A stretch of 64,000 nt of DNA from Cryptomeria japonica (lineage: Eukaryota; Streptophyta; Pinopsida; Cupressales; Cupressaceae). The translations under genes and the position numbers were made by a program. The stretch spans positions 914,612,340 to 914,676,339 of the forward strand of contig NC_081409.1 of the NCBI RefSeq assembly GCF_030272615.1. Reading direction: 5' to 3'. Numbering within the stretch: the first letter of the stretch is position 1; each line of letters opens with the position of its first letter. The notes beneath the pieces were generated by a model. The model saw nothing but the letters and a program-made list of their open reading frames with translations. It did no database searches and was not told the origin of the DNA. Of the stretch, positions 47,372 through 59,026 are shown piece after piece.

Positions 47372-50300
47372 TCAAGTATGGCTATCCCTTGATGGAGATG
47401 GTCTCGCTCCAGATGTCCCCACCCCTGGATCTCCAGGAGGGTCCTGTCTCGGTGGCCCTGTCACACCTCGGCTCTCGGACCGCGACCCAATATCTCGAGA
47501 TCGACTGAATCTCGACTGTGTGAAACTCTGTACTCGATGGTCCCTGGGTACCGCAGCCTTATAATGCTGCTGGTAGTACTCCATCTCCTGAGCTCTCAAT
47601 GCTACCTCTCTTAGGGTGTCTCTCATTGGGCCACCCACCCGTGCTCTCTGCACACTGGTTGCAAGTTCTTCCGCTCGCCCCCTCCACTCTATCTTTGTAT
47701 CCCGCTCAGTGGTTAACTGCACAATCTGCTACTGATATGTCAAAACTTGTGCTTGTAGCTGCTGTACAGTCACCTGCAGGGTCCAAATCTGAGCATCCTC
47801 AACATGTGTAGGGACCCGAACCCATAGCGGTACCTGTGCAAGGGCAACCCCTCCCACTCTGCCTCTCCTCGGTGCTGGAGGTGGGAGCACATCCGTCCTC
47901 CTCCTCTGCACTGGTCGCCTCGCCTCATCTGTACCCCCCACTGCAGCTAGCACCTCCCCCACCCGCCCCTCTCCACCGGCTCCAATAGCTAATCCACCTC
48001 TCCCCTTGTCTATCGCCCCCTGTCTCACTGCTCTCTCCACACCTCTATCTCCTCTCCTCCCTCTATCTCCCCGTCTCCCTCTAACTCCTCTCCCTCGTCC
48101 TCCTCCTCTATCATCTCCATCATCCTCATCATCTCCCTCTCCCTCCTCATCATCATCATCAAATGCTGGCCGCATCTCCTCGGGATCAAATATCCTGGCC
48201 ACTGCCCGTGCAGCAAACAAACTCGCAAACTCATCGGTCATGTCCGCATCCAGAATCTTCGGGGCATAATCCCATATCTGGCCCGCCAACCCAACAAACT
48301 CCTCCACCGCCACTGCGCTATCAATGGTCGGGCCCCAATCGGCTACATCTTGCCTCCGTCGTGCATATAGGCAAGCTCCCTGAGGTATACCCTGCTGACG
48401 ACCAAACTGTCTCAAAACTCGGGTCACCACAAACCTCTCTATAACAAATGGGGTCCTCCCGATCAGATATCTCGTCATAAATATAAAGGGCATCTCTAGC
48501 CCGTCCTCCGCCCACACCTCACAACCTGTATACGGTTGCCATGTGACCGTATCAATATCATCCAATACTCTCCTCCAATGCTCTAGTTTACCCAGCTTTC
48601 GCTAAACAATTAGACCCCTGTATCCATACACATATGCACATCCCACGGGACTATCTCTGTCTGCTAATGGCCTCGCAGCTGGAATGTGCTCCTAGCACCA
48701 TACCTGTAACAGTGTCATGCCTGCTGACAAACTGCCGTAACCGAGGTATACCACCTCATGCAGGCTCCTGTACAGATGGGCCAGCATAGCTGATCCCCAT
48801 GAAAACCTCTGGCCCTGTGTCACCATCTCCTCTAATACCAGTCCCCATCCCACAGAGAATCCCTTTGACTTGCGATCAGGACAAAGGAATCCACCAATAA
48901 ACCCTGCTAGTACGGATGGCAGTGGTACATAATCCAGGTCTAAGAACTCCTGCCACGGGATCTCATAACCGCAGACCATCTCATCGTGAAAGATGCGGCG
49001 CAGTGCCTCTATACCACCCTCCTCTAACTGCTCATATGGTAGTAGTGCACCTACTACGGGAATGCGCAGAATCCTGTAACAGTCCTCTCGTGTGACTGTC
49101 ATCTCTCCAGTACCAAAATGAAAGGTGTTCGTATTGCTGTGCCACCTCTCTGCAAGTGCTGTAAGTAGCCCCCGGTTCATAGTGAATCGAGGCATATCTA
49201 AAAGGGACGTCAAACCGCATCTCTCAATGATATCAAGGTCGGCTTGGGTCAACCGCGGTATCAATGTCCACGGCCTCGGAAATCGCTCCCGCAACTAAAC
49301 CACACCCAAGCGCTCCTGTCAACAAGAAAAACAAATCCAATATCAGTTTCCACATCAAAACAAAGATATCAACATCAAACTCACATCAACAACATGAAAC
49401 AATTTGCTCATCTACATCAAGTTCAAAATCCTACCATTTCATATCAACTTGTAACACAACTCAAGTTCTCAAAAACCATATCAAAACTTGTAACACAACT
49501 CAAGTCTCCAAATCACATAAACTTGTAAAACAACTCAAGTTTCCCACCCATATCAGCTTGTAAAACAACTCAAGTTTCCAACCCATATTAGCTTGTAACA
49601 CAAATCAGGCTTCACACATTGAACTTGAAACAAGAGTGCAAAAACATATCATCTTTTGATCAACACAACACATTGATATCTATGCATAACTTGACATATC
49701 GCAAATCAAAACAAGTTATATCGACACTCATATTGGACGAATCAATAAAACCCAAGACAACAAAACACAACAATTTCACAAATCAACTCATCTCGCAAAA
49801 TTTTTTTCACATGCGCTAAAATAGATTCTCGCTGCGCTACAATCCACCCACGCGCTAGGCTGTTTTTCCGACGCGCTAATCTATTTACTCTATGCGCTAG
49901 ACCGACTCTACGCGCTAATATTTTGCCCCCATGTGCCACCCAACCTGCCCTATGCGCTAAAACCTATTTATGCGCTAACCTATACCTCGCTGACGCTACT
50001 TGTTCGACCCTATGCACTAGGTCTACCCTTCATGCTAAAACCCCTTACCCATGCGAACCCCTGCGACCCCCATGTGCTAGGTCTACCCTACGTGCTACCC
50101 TACTGACCTGACGCGCTACCCTACATTCGGCATGCTCTATTTTAACTCCCTGCGCTACCCTAGACTTTCTATGTGCTACCCTATTTTATTTCAGATGCAG
50201 CCCTAAAAATCAACTTGATGCACTACTTAAATTTTCGTATGCGCTACTTTACAACTTTGACACGCTAAAACGCTAAAACCGAGTTTCAAAAATCAAAAAA

Positions 50301-50429
50301 TGACTAAAAACGACCAAATCAAAAATCAAAAAGGGGTCAAAAGTGATGACTTACTGGTGGCCCATACGCGGCAGGTCTCCGATACCTCCGAACGCGCTCA
50401 AAACGGTGCCTGGAATACGGGATAGGCAT
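47372..50429 (-). pseudogene. Antisense plant mobile domain (PMD) gene in the gypsy element
   Basis: PMD proteins occur in host MAIN/MAIL-type genes and in plant transposons; their element role is unclear. Exon 1 is 50429-50355 (MPIPYSRHRFERVRRYRRP..., 25 codons, phase 0) with donor GTAAGT at 50354. Exon 2 is 49315-47372 after an acceptor at 49316-49320. PMD blocks are GLTSLLDMP, GLLTALAERWHSNTNTFHF, GEMTVTREDCYRILRIPVVG, and later TWQPYTG and RVLRQFGRQQGIPQGA. An acidic run then a long Arg/Gly region (RGGGRGRGVRGRRGDRGRRG) and a Gln-rich coiled stretch follow. TAG codons at about 49296, 48694-48692, 48604-48602 and 47731-47729 interrupt one frame with no frameshift. The intron of 1,039 bp contains array C. 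Confidence 0.85.
49813..50180 (-). repeat. TAGCGC array C in the antisense intron, 60-bp higher-order period
   Basis: On the + strand GCGCTA (or variants) starts at 49813, 49834, 49852, 49873, 49894, 49912, 49933, 49954, 49972, 49993, 50014, 50032, 50053, 50074, 50092, 50113, 50152 and 50173. Steps follow 21, 18, 21 and repeat, a 60-bp higher-order unit. Read along the antisense gene, the motif is TAGCGC, the same sense as arrays A and B in their own transcript. Confidence 0.9.
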
Positions 50430-50502
50430 TTTCTCTTCAGACCAAATTCTCTTTCTCCAAAGTCAACAATGAACAAATGAATCAAATTAAACCACTTTTC
50501 CC

Positions 50503-50510
50503 CTTTTATA
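50503..50510 (-). promoter_or_regulatory. TATA box of the antisense PMD gene
   Basis: TATAAAAG on the minus strand, 74-81 bp upstream of the exon 1 ATG (50429) and just inside the 3' LTR. This gives the antisense gene a promoter of its own within the element body. Confidence 0.6.
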
Positions 50511-50828
50511 GGAGGGAAAATGAAATTAGGGTTAGCCAACCGGACATGTAATGTGGTCACGGTCTCCCTTATACCCTAAAATCTGTAAATTATCGGGAGA
50601 TGAATCAATTCAAACATTTCACATAGACAAAATCATACACACCAAACACAAATCGCCAAATCAAATCAAAATTTTCAAAAAAATTGATTCATCTCCCAAG
50701 GGGGCATCACGCATCAATCAAATCTGGGGCACGACTTGCAGATCATAAGAGCGACACAAAAATTGCATTTGATCATAAATCATGATAACACATCATTTTC
50801 TTTGAAATAACATGTGCACACACATCAC

Positions 50829-50845
50829 TTCAAAGAGGGGCAAAA
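50829..50845 (+). other. Polypurine tract
   Basis: TTCAAAGAGGGGCAAAA abuts the 3' LTR start; this primes plus-strand DNA synthesis in LTR elements. Confidence 0.8.
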
Positions 50846-52294
50846 TGTAGACGAATAAAAATGACCATATTCCTAAATGAATATTTTATGTTCATTTCTC
50901 TATTTAATTAAATCCAATTTAATTAAATTACCCGCATTCCTCTATTTATTTAAGAAAATTACTCAATTAAATTCACTATACCCATTTAATGAATAAATCA
51001 TTTTATTCAATTAAATCCCTTCTATCCACTTTTAATTAAATTCAAATTTAATTAAATAGTTATCCCAAATTGAATAAATCTAATTTATTTAATTTCCCCA
51101 AATAAACAACCAAATTGAATTAAATTAACTTTATTTCAATTAAATTCTATTATCCCTCCATCCACTTGCATTTTCCTACATCTCCCACTTGCATTCTAAA
51201 ACCCCTTCCTAATTTCTTCTAGACTCTTCTAATCACTTCTAATTAGCCTAACCCATCTTCTAAACTTTGTCACATCCCTAAGCAAAGGGAAGTCACTTCT
51301 CAAAACCTTAAAGTTTTTGATAACCATTAAAGGCTTCAAGTCTTCAACCACTTAATATCCCCAAAGTCTCCCAAACCATTAATGGTTAATTCAACCCTCT
51401 TACATGGTTAGAGACTTTTTTCCTAACTTAACCTTCATCCAACCCAAGGGTCTCATCAAGCCTTTAATGCTTTGACCATGATTATCTCTTAATCATTTGC
51501 ATAAGGGTTTATCCTTGGATTAACTCTTAATCTAATGGGTAAGCCTAACATAAGCTTAACCCTTATCTCTAGATGATCATGAGGTCTTCTCAGGCATTTA
51601 ATGTCTCCAACCCCTTCTCTCAACCCAACCCTATGTTGACACTTGTCACCATTTCATTGGTGCAAATTGCAAACATGGATCCCCAACTTTCAAACTCAAC
51701 CCTTGATCAACTCTTTCAATCCTGACCATCCATTGCCCTGTTTTTGCTATAAATAGAGCTCTCATTCCTCCATTTGAAAAAAAATGAATCCAAGTTTGTA
51801 GTATCATACTTATACTCAAATACATTCAAGCTTTCATATCTCATTTTTATGCTCATCATTTTAGCCTCTCTTTTAACTAGGAATTAGTCTAAATATGCAT
51901 GTTTAGAATACTTTCTTTATCATTTAGCTCAATCATAGACTAATATATCATGTTAGGATAGTATTTATACTAACCTTGTCATCTTATAATCTAGTTTATT
52001 GTATTTCTAGAATCATGCATAGTTTAGGATGCATCTCATATTAAAACCAACAAAAAGCATCCCTCGTTCTTGCATTTGCCATCCCTAAACCATTTTGCTC
52101 AGTGATATGAGAGCAAAAACATTCGTTTGAGGGACCGTGTAAGATAGAGAACCATGGGACCAACCTAGGGAAGCTGAGTTATGCTTCATAACTCTATAGC
52201 TTGCACCAAGAAGTCCTGTGGGTGTGTGAGCAAGGCTCCATAGAGCTCCATTTTTCGCATTTTGAGTTCTATCGACCCGCTTTTCCCGCATACA
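50846..52294 (+). repeat. 3' LTR of the gypsy element
   Basis: 1,449 bp, near-identical to the 5' LTR, with TATAAATA at 51748-51755. It ends CGCATACA directly against the CATGT duplication and the resumed microsatellite. Confidence 0.93.
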
Positions 52295-52768
52295 CATGTA
52301 TGTGTGTGTGTGCATGTATGTGTGTGCATGTATGTGTATGTCAGTGTATGAGTGTATATGTATGTATGAGTATGTGTGTATGAGTGTATGTGTGTGTGTG
52401 AATGTGTGCATGTATGGGTGTGTATGTGTGTATGTATGTGTGCATATGTATGTGTGTATGTGTGTATGTATGTCTATCTATGTATGTGTATGTGTATGTG
52501 TATGTATGTATGTATGTGTATGTGTGTATCTGTGAGTATGTGTGTCTATGTGTGTATGAGTGTATGTGTGTGTATGTATGTGTGTATGTATGGGTATGTA
52601 TGCATGTATGTATGTGCATGTGTGTGTATATATGTGTGTATGTGTGTGTGTGTATGAGTGTATGTGTGTGTATGTATGTATGTATGTGTGTGTGTGTGTG
52701 TATGAGTGTGTATGAGTGTATGTGTGTGTATGTATGTATGAATGTGTGTATGTATGGGTATGTATGTA

Positions 52769-52799
<31 letters not shown>

Positions 52800-53097
52800 G
52801 TATGTGTATATATTGTGTGTGTATGTGTATGTGTATGTATGCATATATGTGTATGTGTATGTGTATGTTTATGTATATATTGTGTATATGTGTATGTATG
52901 TGTGTATGTGCATCTATGTAAATGTGTATGTGTATGTTTGTGTATATATGTATGTATGTATGTGTTTGTGTCTACATGTATGTTTCTGTGTCTGCATGTA
53001 TGTGTGTGTGTCTGCGTGTATGTATCTGGATGTATGTTTCTGTGTCTGCATGTATGTCTGTGTGTCTGCATGTATGTGTGTATATATTGTGTATATT
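52295..53097. repeat. TATG/TG microsatellite, right half
   Basis: Continuation of the array interrupted at 33873; ends in more complex 'tgtgtctgcatgtatgtt' units at 52960-53080. Long frames through it are artefacts. Confidence 0.9.
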
Positions 53098-53200
53098 TAT
53101 ATTTAAAGTTGGGTCCAATTGACTTGACATATATGTGCATGTGGGCATGTGTATTTAGGGGTTTGCAGATTCAAATTGCTTCTCAATGGCAGTTTGTCCA

Positions 53201-56188
53201 ATGGGCAATAAAAGGACTAGATTACGGAAGTATGATCGAATAAAAGAGACAAAAAAAGGGGGATACAACACCTGCTCAAGAACAAGTTCCCATTGACGAT
53301 GAAGTGGTCCTAATTCAGGAAAGAGAAGTAACAAGTCCAAGTCAATCAAGAAATGTTTTCTTTGGTATGGCCAATTTGATGGAGATAGATGAAGACACTC
53401 TTTTCGATGAGATTTCAGCTAAGGATATGGTACCAAAAAGCACATTAAAATTACACTCCAAAAAAATTTGGGATGAATATTTTCAAGATAAATCTCTAAT
53501 TGTAAGAGCACAATTGTTTGAGAGTTTTTTAGGAGAAAAGAAATGACCCCCATTTTGGAGTTGCTGGGTGTTGATAACAAGAAGAAATCATTAGAGGGAT
53601 CAGTAAATCAGACAGTGGTTGAAAATTTGCAAGAAGCTCTTAAATGTATCAAGAGCACAAGTCAAACTGTTGATTTAAGTGTTGCACAGAGAGCATTAAT
53701 GACTATGATTCCTAGTAAGAAATTGTCACAGAGAAGACAAACTCAAGCAATTGCTCAGTTATTGAATGTGTCTAGAAGAACCGTCCAGAGATATGTTAGG
53801 CAAAAAACAGGTTGGATGAGAATATTGAAAAGAATTGGGTCAATATTTGCAGGGTTCCACGAAAAGATAGAATTATTGAAGATGTAAGAAGACTTGTTAT
53901 TGAATACTGGACCAGTCACTCTAGTGTTTCTTCCAATAGAAAATACACTATACAGATTAGAGATGAAGATGGCACAAAAATTGCACATCCAAAACAATTT
54001 ATAGACACAACACAAAGTGAATTGTTTGAAGCATTCAAACAAGACTTTCCAGATGTCAAGATATGTCAAAGAATGTTTGAGGGATTATGGCCATGTTTTG
54101 TGCGTATCAATAAGGTTCATGAAACTTCTTGTTGTCAAAATCATGCTGAATTTCAACTGCATCTGTAGTGATCTAAAAAGGCAACGACAAAAAGTAATCA
54201 AAATGTACTTATCCTTGCAAGTACAACATAGTTTGTGAAGTTTATTTTATGTGACAAATTAGAAGGTTCAGATGAATACAATGTACAATGTATAAAAAGT
54301 ACATGTGCTGACTGTGGAGATTTGAAGAAATTTGTACAAATTGAAAATGTTGATCTTTCAGTGCAAGTTCTATGGAAAAGATTTGAATATGAAAAATACC
54401 AGACAAAGTCAGGAGATGAATCGAAAAAAAATGTGTTAAAAGAGAGTGAATCGCCTTACAAAGAGTTCATGTGTAGATTTCAGAACATGATATATCCACA
54501 TATCCTACACTATCATGGTGCAAATGAGAAGCAAAACGGTTTCGTATCTCAAAAAATTGTTTTCCTCCAGGTTGTATTCTTTCCATAGTAGACTTATCTA
54601 AGAACTATACGTTCAGTCCTCACATAGAGATTCAAAGTCAATACTATCATTCTGAGCAGGCTGCAATTTTTGTACAAGTTTTATATAGACATGTAGAGTT
54701 TTATGTGGACGGTCTAGAATCTGATGAAGATGAACGCATTATCATTAAGGAAGTTCATTTTTATATCAGTGATGATACTTGTCATGACAAGAGTTATGTA
54801 GCACATTGTTTTGAGATTTTTTTTTGAAAATATCATACATCGTTGGATAAGTTTTTCACAACATTTGATTTGATCTGATGGATGTGCTGGTAAGCATAAT
54901 TAAGTCTTTAATTATCTAGTATAATTAAGTTTTCTAAACTAATAAATATTATTTGATTGTAACTTCACATGACAATTTAAATCTACAAAAGCATTCAATT
55001 GGTTGTCACAACAACATGCTAAACATGGTCTAAAGTTTTTGTGGAACGTGTTTGAGAGTGGACATGGAAAAAGAGAGCATGATGGAGTAGGAGCCTATGT
55101 GAAGCGTGCACTTCGCCAACATGAACTTGGAGGTACATGTTCAACATTTATAGGAGAGCGTGTATCTTATGGGTCGTAATTAAATTGATAAAATAAGTTA
55201 ATGTGTAGGTAACATCATAAGAAATTCAAGTGAGATAGTAGAAAGGTGCAAAAGTCATTTTGGTGCTTGTGACACGACATACGACATACACTATTTTTGG
55301 GAAGTTAAAGATATTGATCGATCCAATCCTTATAATTGCCAAACAATTAATGGCATTAGAAAATTGCATCAAGTGATGACTACGGGACATAGAAAACCTC
55401 TTGTGATTTAGGTAAGAGAACGTAGAACTTGTTTTTCTACGAAATTGCATTGAAAATAAGTCATGCCTACAGAACTTAACAAACCTCTTGTGATTCAAGT
55501 AAGAGAAAAATCATGTTTTTTGTGTTGATTGCATTGAAAACATCACAAATATTCAACAATATCAAAACATTAGAGATGGATTTTTTTCACAATGGGAGAT
55601 GAAAAATTTATTCGCAATGCCTCCTTATGAAGATAGTGACATTGTAGATATTCATGATCCTCTATATTCAGCAGATTATGAACGTGTTTTTGATTTAGTT
55701 GTGTTAGGGGCAGTTCAAATTTTAATTTAGTTTGAATTCATTTTACATTCGATCATACACTTAATAATTTAATTGTTTGTAATTTGTGGTGTACAGGTGA
55801 TATTTTTGTCATGGTTGTAGATCCTGACAATGCAGAAGGTGTTGACTATTACCTACTACAATGCACAAAACCAAAATGTAAATTTTCAGAATCAATGGAA
55901 GATGGTGATGGGTAACAATATCCCACTGGATCAGTTGTTGTTGAAGGTATTTATTATCAACAAACGAAGCTAGATAACAATGGTGCTACATTTACTTAAT
56001 ACATGCCTGACCAAAAAGTTTTGCATTATAGTGAGTTATTTATAGCAATAAGACTACAATTTGAAACTTTACAAAAAAGAGGTCGTGGCCCCCAAAAGTG
56101 GAGATTTCCTATCAAAGATCATAAAAGGATATCAGAGATAATAAAAGACAGAGAGGATCCAGATTTTATGTACAATGAGCTCACTTAA
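53201..56188 (+). pseudogene. Transposase-like gene with HTH and SDD/SDG motifs
   Basis: From ATG 53201 (MGNKRTRLRKYDRIKETKK) the frame shifts in an A7G5 run near 53250. It continues at 53270-53543 and shifts again near 53545 and 53830. A helix-turn-helix-like IAQLLNVSRRTVQRYVRQ is at about 53750. Next come SSNRKYTIQIRD, HPKQFIDTTQSELFEAF and ICQRMFEGLWPCFVR with a Cys/His end (ETSCCQNHAEF, about 54125). The core has HFYISDDTCHDKSY at 54757, SDGCAG at 54874, and after a probable intron FKSTKAFNW and NVFESGHGKREHDGVGAYVKR (about 55040-55110). This block order resembles a transposase-like family widespread in animals (SDG..QFKN...SHGKG..DG.GG..KR). I cannot name the superfamily. The 3' part (55800-56188) has short open pieces and stops at about 55915 and 55999. 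Confidence 0.6.
55395..55547 (+). repeat. Imperfect ~87-bp tandem duplication inside the transposase-like gene
   Basis: AACCTCTTGTGATT and the following 'gtaagagaa' and 'attgcattgaaaa' at 55395-55456 recur at 55482-55540. The first copy reads LVI-TAG, the second LVIQ, so the duplicate preserves the sense codon. A shifted splice donor could also explain the GTAAG. Confidence 0.7.
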
Positions 56189-56229
56189 TTTATTAGAGCA
56201 AGTGAACTCATGTTTTTTTACCATGATAC

Positions 56230-56540
56230 ATGTCTATATATGCATATATATGTATACATGCATGTATATATATGCATATATATATGTATGTACTAGTTTT
56301 TTGATCGTCATACATATGTACGTATGTACATTCGAGCTATTTTTTGGATCGTCATACATATGTGCGTATGTACATTTGAGCTATTTTTTGGATCGCTATA
56401 CATATATACATATGTACACATTTACATTTGAGTTGTTTTTTGCAACATATGTACACATGTACACATGTACACATATACATATACATATACATTCGAGTTA
56501 TTTTTTGCAATATATACATATATACATTTGAGTTAATTTG
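56230..56540. repeat. ACATATGTAC-type tandem repeat, ~54-bp unit
   Basis: A unit of 'tttgagctattttttggatcgtcatacatatgt..gtatgtac' recurs at about 56296, 56350, 56402 and, more diverged, 56440 and 56490, embedded in tatatgcata microsatellite. Frames here are artefacts. Confidence 0.75.
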
Positions 56541-56544
56541 CACA

Positions 56545-57177
56545 ATTTCATTTTATTTGTTGCATGATATCTTTAATTGATTTGAATCACTTAATTGAAT
56601 TGAATTAATTAATTGATTTGAATTGAGTTGATTAATTGATTTGATTTAATTTGATTAATTCATCCGACTGATTTGAATCAAGTAATATAATTGAATTGAA
56701 TTAATTAATTGATTTGAATTGATTTGATTTAATTTGATTAATTCATTTGTTTGATTTGAATCACTTAATACAATTAAATTTAATTAATTAATTGATTTGA
56801 ATTGAGTTGATTAATTGATTTGATTTAATTTGATTGATTTGAATCACTTAATATAATATAATATAATTAATTAATTGATTTGAATTGAGTTGATTAACTC
56901 ATTTGATTTAATTTGATTAATTCATTTGATTGATTTGAATCACTTAATATAATTGAATTAATCGATTGATTGATTTGAATTGAGTTGATTAACTCATTTG
57001 ATTTAATTTAATTAATTCATTTGATTGATTTGGATCACTTAATATGATTGATTTAATTAATTGATTGGATTGATTACAATCACTTAATTAAATGATTAAA
57101 ATTCATTGGATTGATTAATTCATTGGATTGATTGATTCATTTGATTGATTAGAATCACTTAATTAATTGATTTAATT
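56545..57177. repeat. AT-rich tandem repeat, ~80-105-bp unit
   Basis: Units combining 'gaatcacttaat', 'aattaattgatttgaattgagttgatt' and 'gatttaatttgattaattcatttg' recur about seven times. Periods vary from about 73 to 105 bp. The array resumes in altered form after the LINE at 59088. Confidence 0.8.
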
Positions 57178-57525
57178 TTTTTTTTGATCAATAATATTTG
57201 TATTTTATTTATTTTGAAATTTAAACATTACAACTTTAGCAAGATAATGAACTATCAAGAAGTTCCCAAAAAACCTCCACAAAACGGTCCAAACCACCCA
57301 CCCAAAAAACTAGAATTCAAACCCAGTAAGCAGTGCCCACACACCCAAACCCCCATGCTATGAGTACGAAAAAACATATTACATCTTGCTAGTAAAAATT
57401 CAGGCATTTCTACTTGAGAAGAACTAAACGGAGTCAATAAATTTAAGATTTCAACTAAAAAATTAACTGAAACAGAAAAGCATAGAAAGATGGCACCTAT
57501 GGGTACAATGTCTGTTATGACCTAT

Positions 57526-58212
57526 TCATATCTCTTCCTTCACACCTCTCGCAACTGAGGCAATCGATTCACTAGCCACCCTAATACGGCGAGAGCCTCC
57601 TCTTCCCTCATATGGACGTCCCCTCCTCCCATCTACAACCTTACCAGTTGCCCCTCGTGAGCCCGGATTTACCGCCTCGCCACCACAACCACTCTTTGCA
57701 TCACCCCCCACAAGTTTTTCCAATTATGCAGATAGTATCCTCGTTATCAACCTACTAGGGCTCAAAATCTTCACCACTCCCCCTCCCCCCTCCTGCCTAA
57801 TCACATCTTCAATGTCCATGATCTAGATAAAAATTAGCAGTCCTTCCCAGCCTCTCTTCACATCATCCTTGAAGCGCACTCTAGCTTCTTCACGGTGGTG
57901 AAAAAAGTGAATACGCGAGTGACTGGCCCTCAACTCCTCATTCTCCTGCGGGATACCTTCTTCCAGATTAAAGCCCCATCCTGGCACTGCCCACTCCAAC
58001 AGGGATTCCAAATTTAAAAGGTACTCTCCTGGAATTATTCTTTGCAATACTTTCCTCACCTCTTCAACAGTGTGTCCCAACTCTAGACCCCATGCCATGA
58101 GGAGCGAGTAAATGTCTGCTCTGCATCTATAACGGTGACTGATGATAGCCACCTCTTCTCCTAAAACCAACAAGATTGCTTTCAAGAGTAGAGGGTCCTT
58201 AGCGAGAAACAT
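57526..58212 (-). pseudogene. LINE region downstream of RNase H
   Basis: Frames 58212-57823 (MFLAKDPLLLKAILLVL..., helical, Glu/Arg-rich) and 57723-57526 (Gly/Arg-rich, basic) share one minus-strand frame separated by stops. The family is not recognised. It may be a C-terminal extension of the LINE protein or a second captured coding segment. Confidence 0.4.
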
Positions 58213-58591
58213 TTTCTCAAGCTTCTTTGGAGGGACAGGACCTCAAAACGCCGACATAAGTTTGGAAGATTCCAAAGTAAAATTGGCTTCCATTTCTAAG
58301 ATTGTTGGAGAAATGTAGAGGTTTCTGATAAAACCATATTTAAGTTTGGATTCGCCAACTTGCCAAGTCTATTCATTACCAGTGTGGGCATTACGAAATT
58401 TACATTTAATGCATGGCTCTCCCCCATCATCGCCAATTCAGAGCATGTCGCAATAACTGCAAATTAACTTCACACTGCACAAGAAAAGTCAGCTTCTGAC
58501 AAGGAAATTGAAGTAATTGTTGTACCAACTTGGCAAAACATCTAGGTCCATTTAACGATTTCATTTCTGCCATTCCACCACCTCACCTTCC

Positions 58592-59026
58592 CTAGATCGA
58601 GACCCATGCTTCATTTGGCATGCCATCTGCAATAGTATTTCCCTCTCTTTTCACATGTGAGATGCAGTAATTATTAAACACTTTCAATTTTTCACTTATA
58701 ATATTTACATATTTATTCAATTTCCAACACGGTGTATGCCCTCTAACCAGAACCTGGACAACAATTTGGGAATCACCCTCCAGATGTAATTTTATCACCT
58801 TCATATTTGATGCTAAAGCAACTGCAAGTAAAGCCGCCTAAACTTCCGCCTCATTATTAGTGCCATCTCGAAGCCTTCTAGCCCCCGTACATAGGATCTT
58901 TCCTTCATCATCCCAAGCCACACATCCCGCTCTTGAAATCCCTGGATTGCCTTTTGAAGCTCCATCAAAATTTATTTTCACCCACCCCTTATCTGGTTTT
59001 GACCACTTTACTGTCTCTCTATCCAA
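58592..59026 (-). pseudogene. RNase H domain of the truncated LINE
   Basis: Minus-strand frames 59026-58838 and 58804-58592 give an RVT_3-type RNase H: KINFDGASKGNPG, then NNEAEV, LEGDSQIVVQVL and the last Asp in GNTIADGMP. The two pieces share one frame, with a stop between the NNEAEV block and the next helix. RNase H removes template RNA during LINE replication. Confidence 0.82.

Larger units (their letters stand above)
33874..52294 (+). mobile_element. Complete Ty3/gypsy (Tat-lineage-like) LTR retrotransposon
   Basis: LTRs at 33874-35308 and 50846-52294 both run TGTAGAC...CGCATACA, with a 5-bp target duplication CATGT at 33869-33873 and 52295-52299. Between them are a primer binding site, a long leader, gag-pro-pol, an antisense gene and a polypurine tract. 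Assignment to the Tat-like non-chromovirus group rests on the G-patch motif, a second RNase H domain after the first, and no chromodomain at the integrase end. By eye the LTRs differ at roughly two dozen positions plus a 14-16-bp indel, about 1.5-2%. The element is therefore fairly young for a slow-evolving genome yet already inactivated. Confidence 0.93.

Noticed and set aside
49923-50111. Cys/Leu-rich open frame through array C
   Set aside because: It is short, opens by virtue of the 18/21-bp periodicity, lies in an intron of the antisense gene, and has no domain.
52201-53243. Same kind of repeat-encoded frames right of the 3' LTR
   Set aside because: Microsatellite artefacts with no codon structure.
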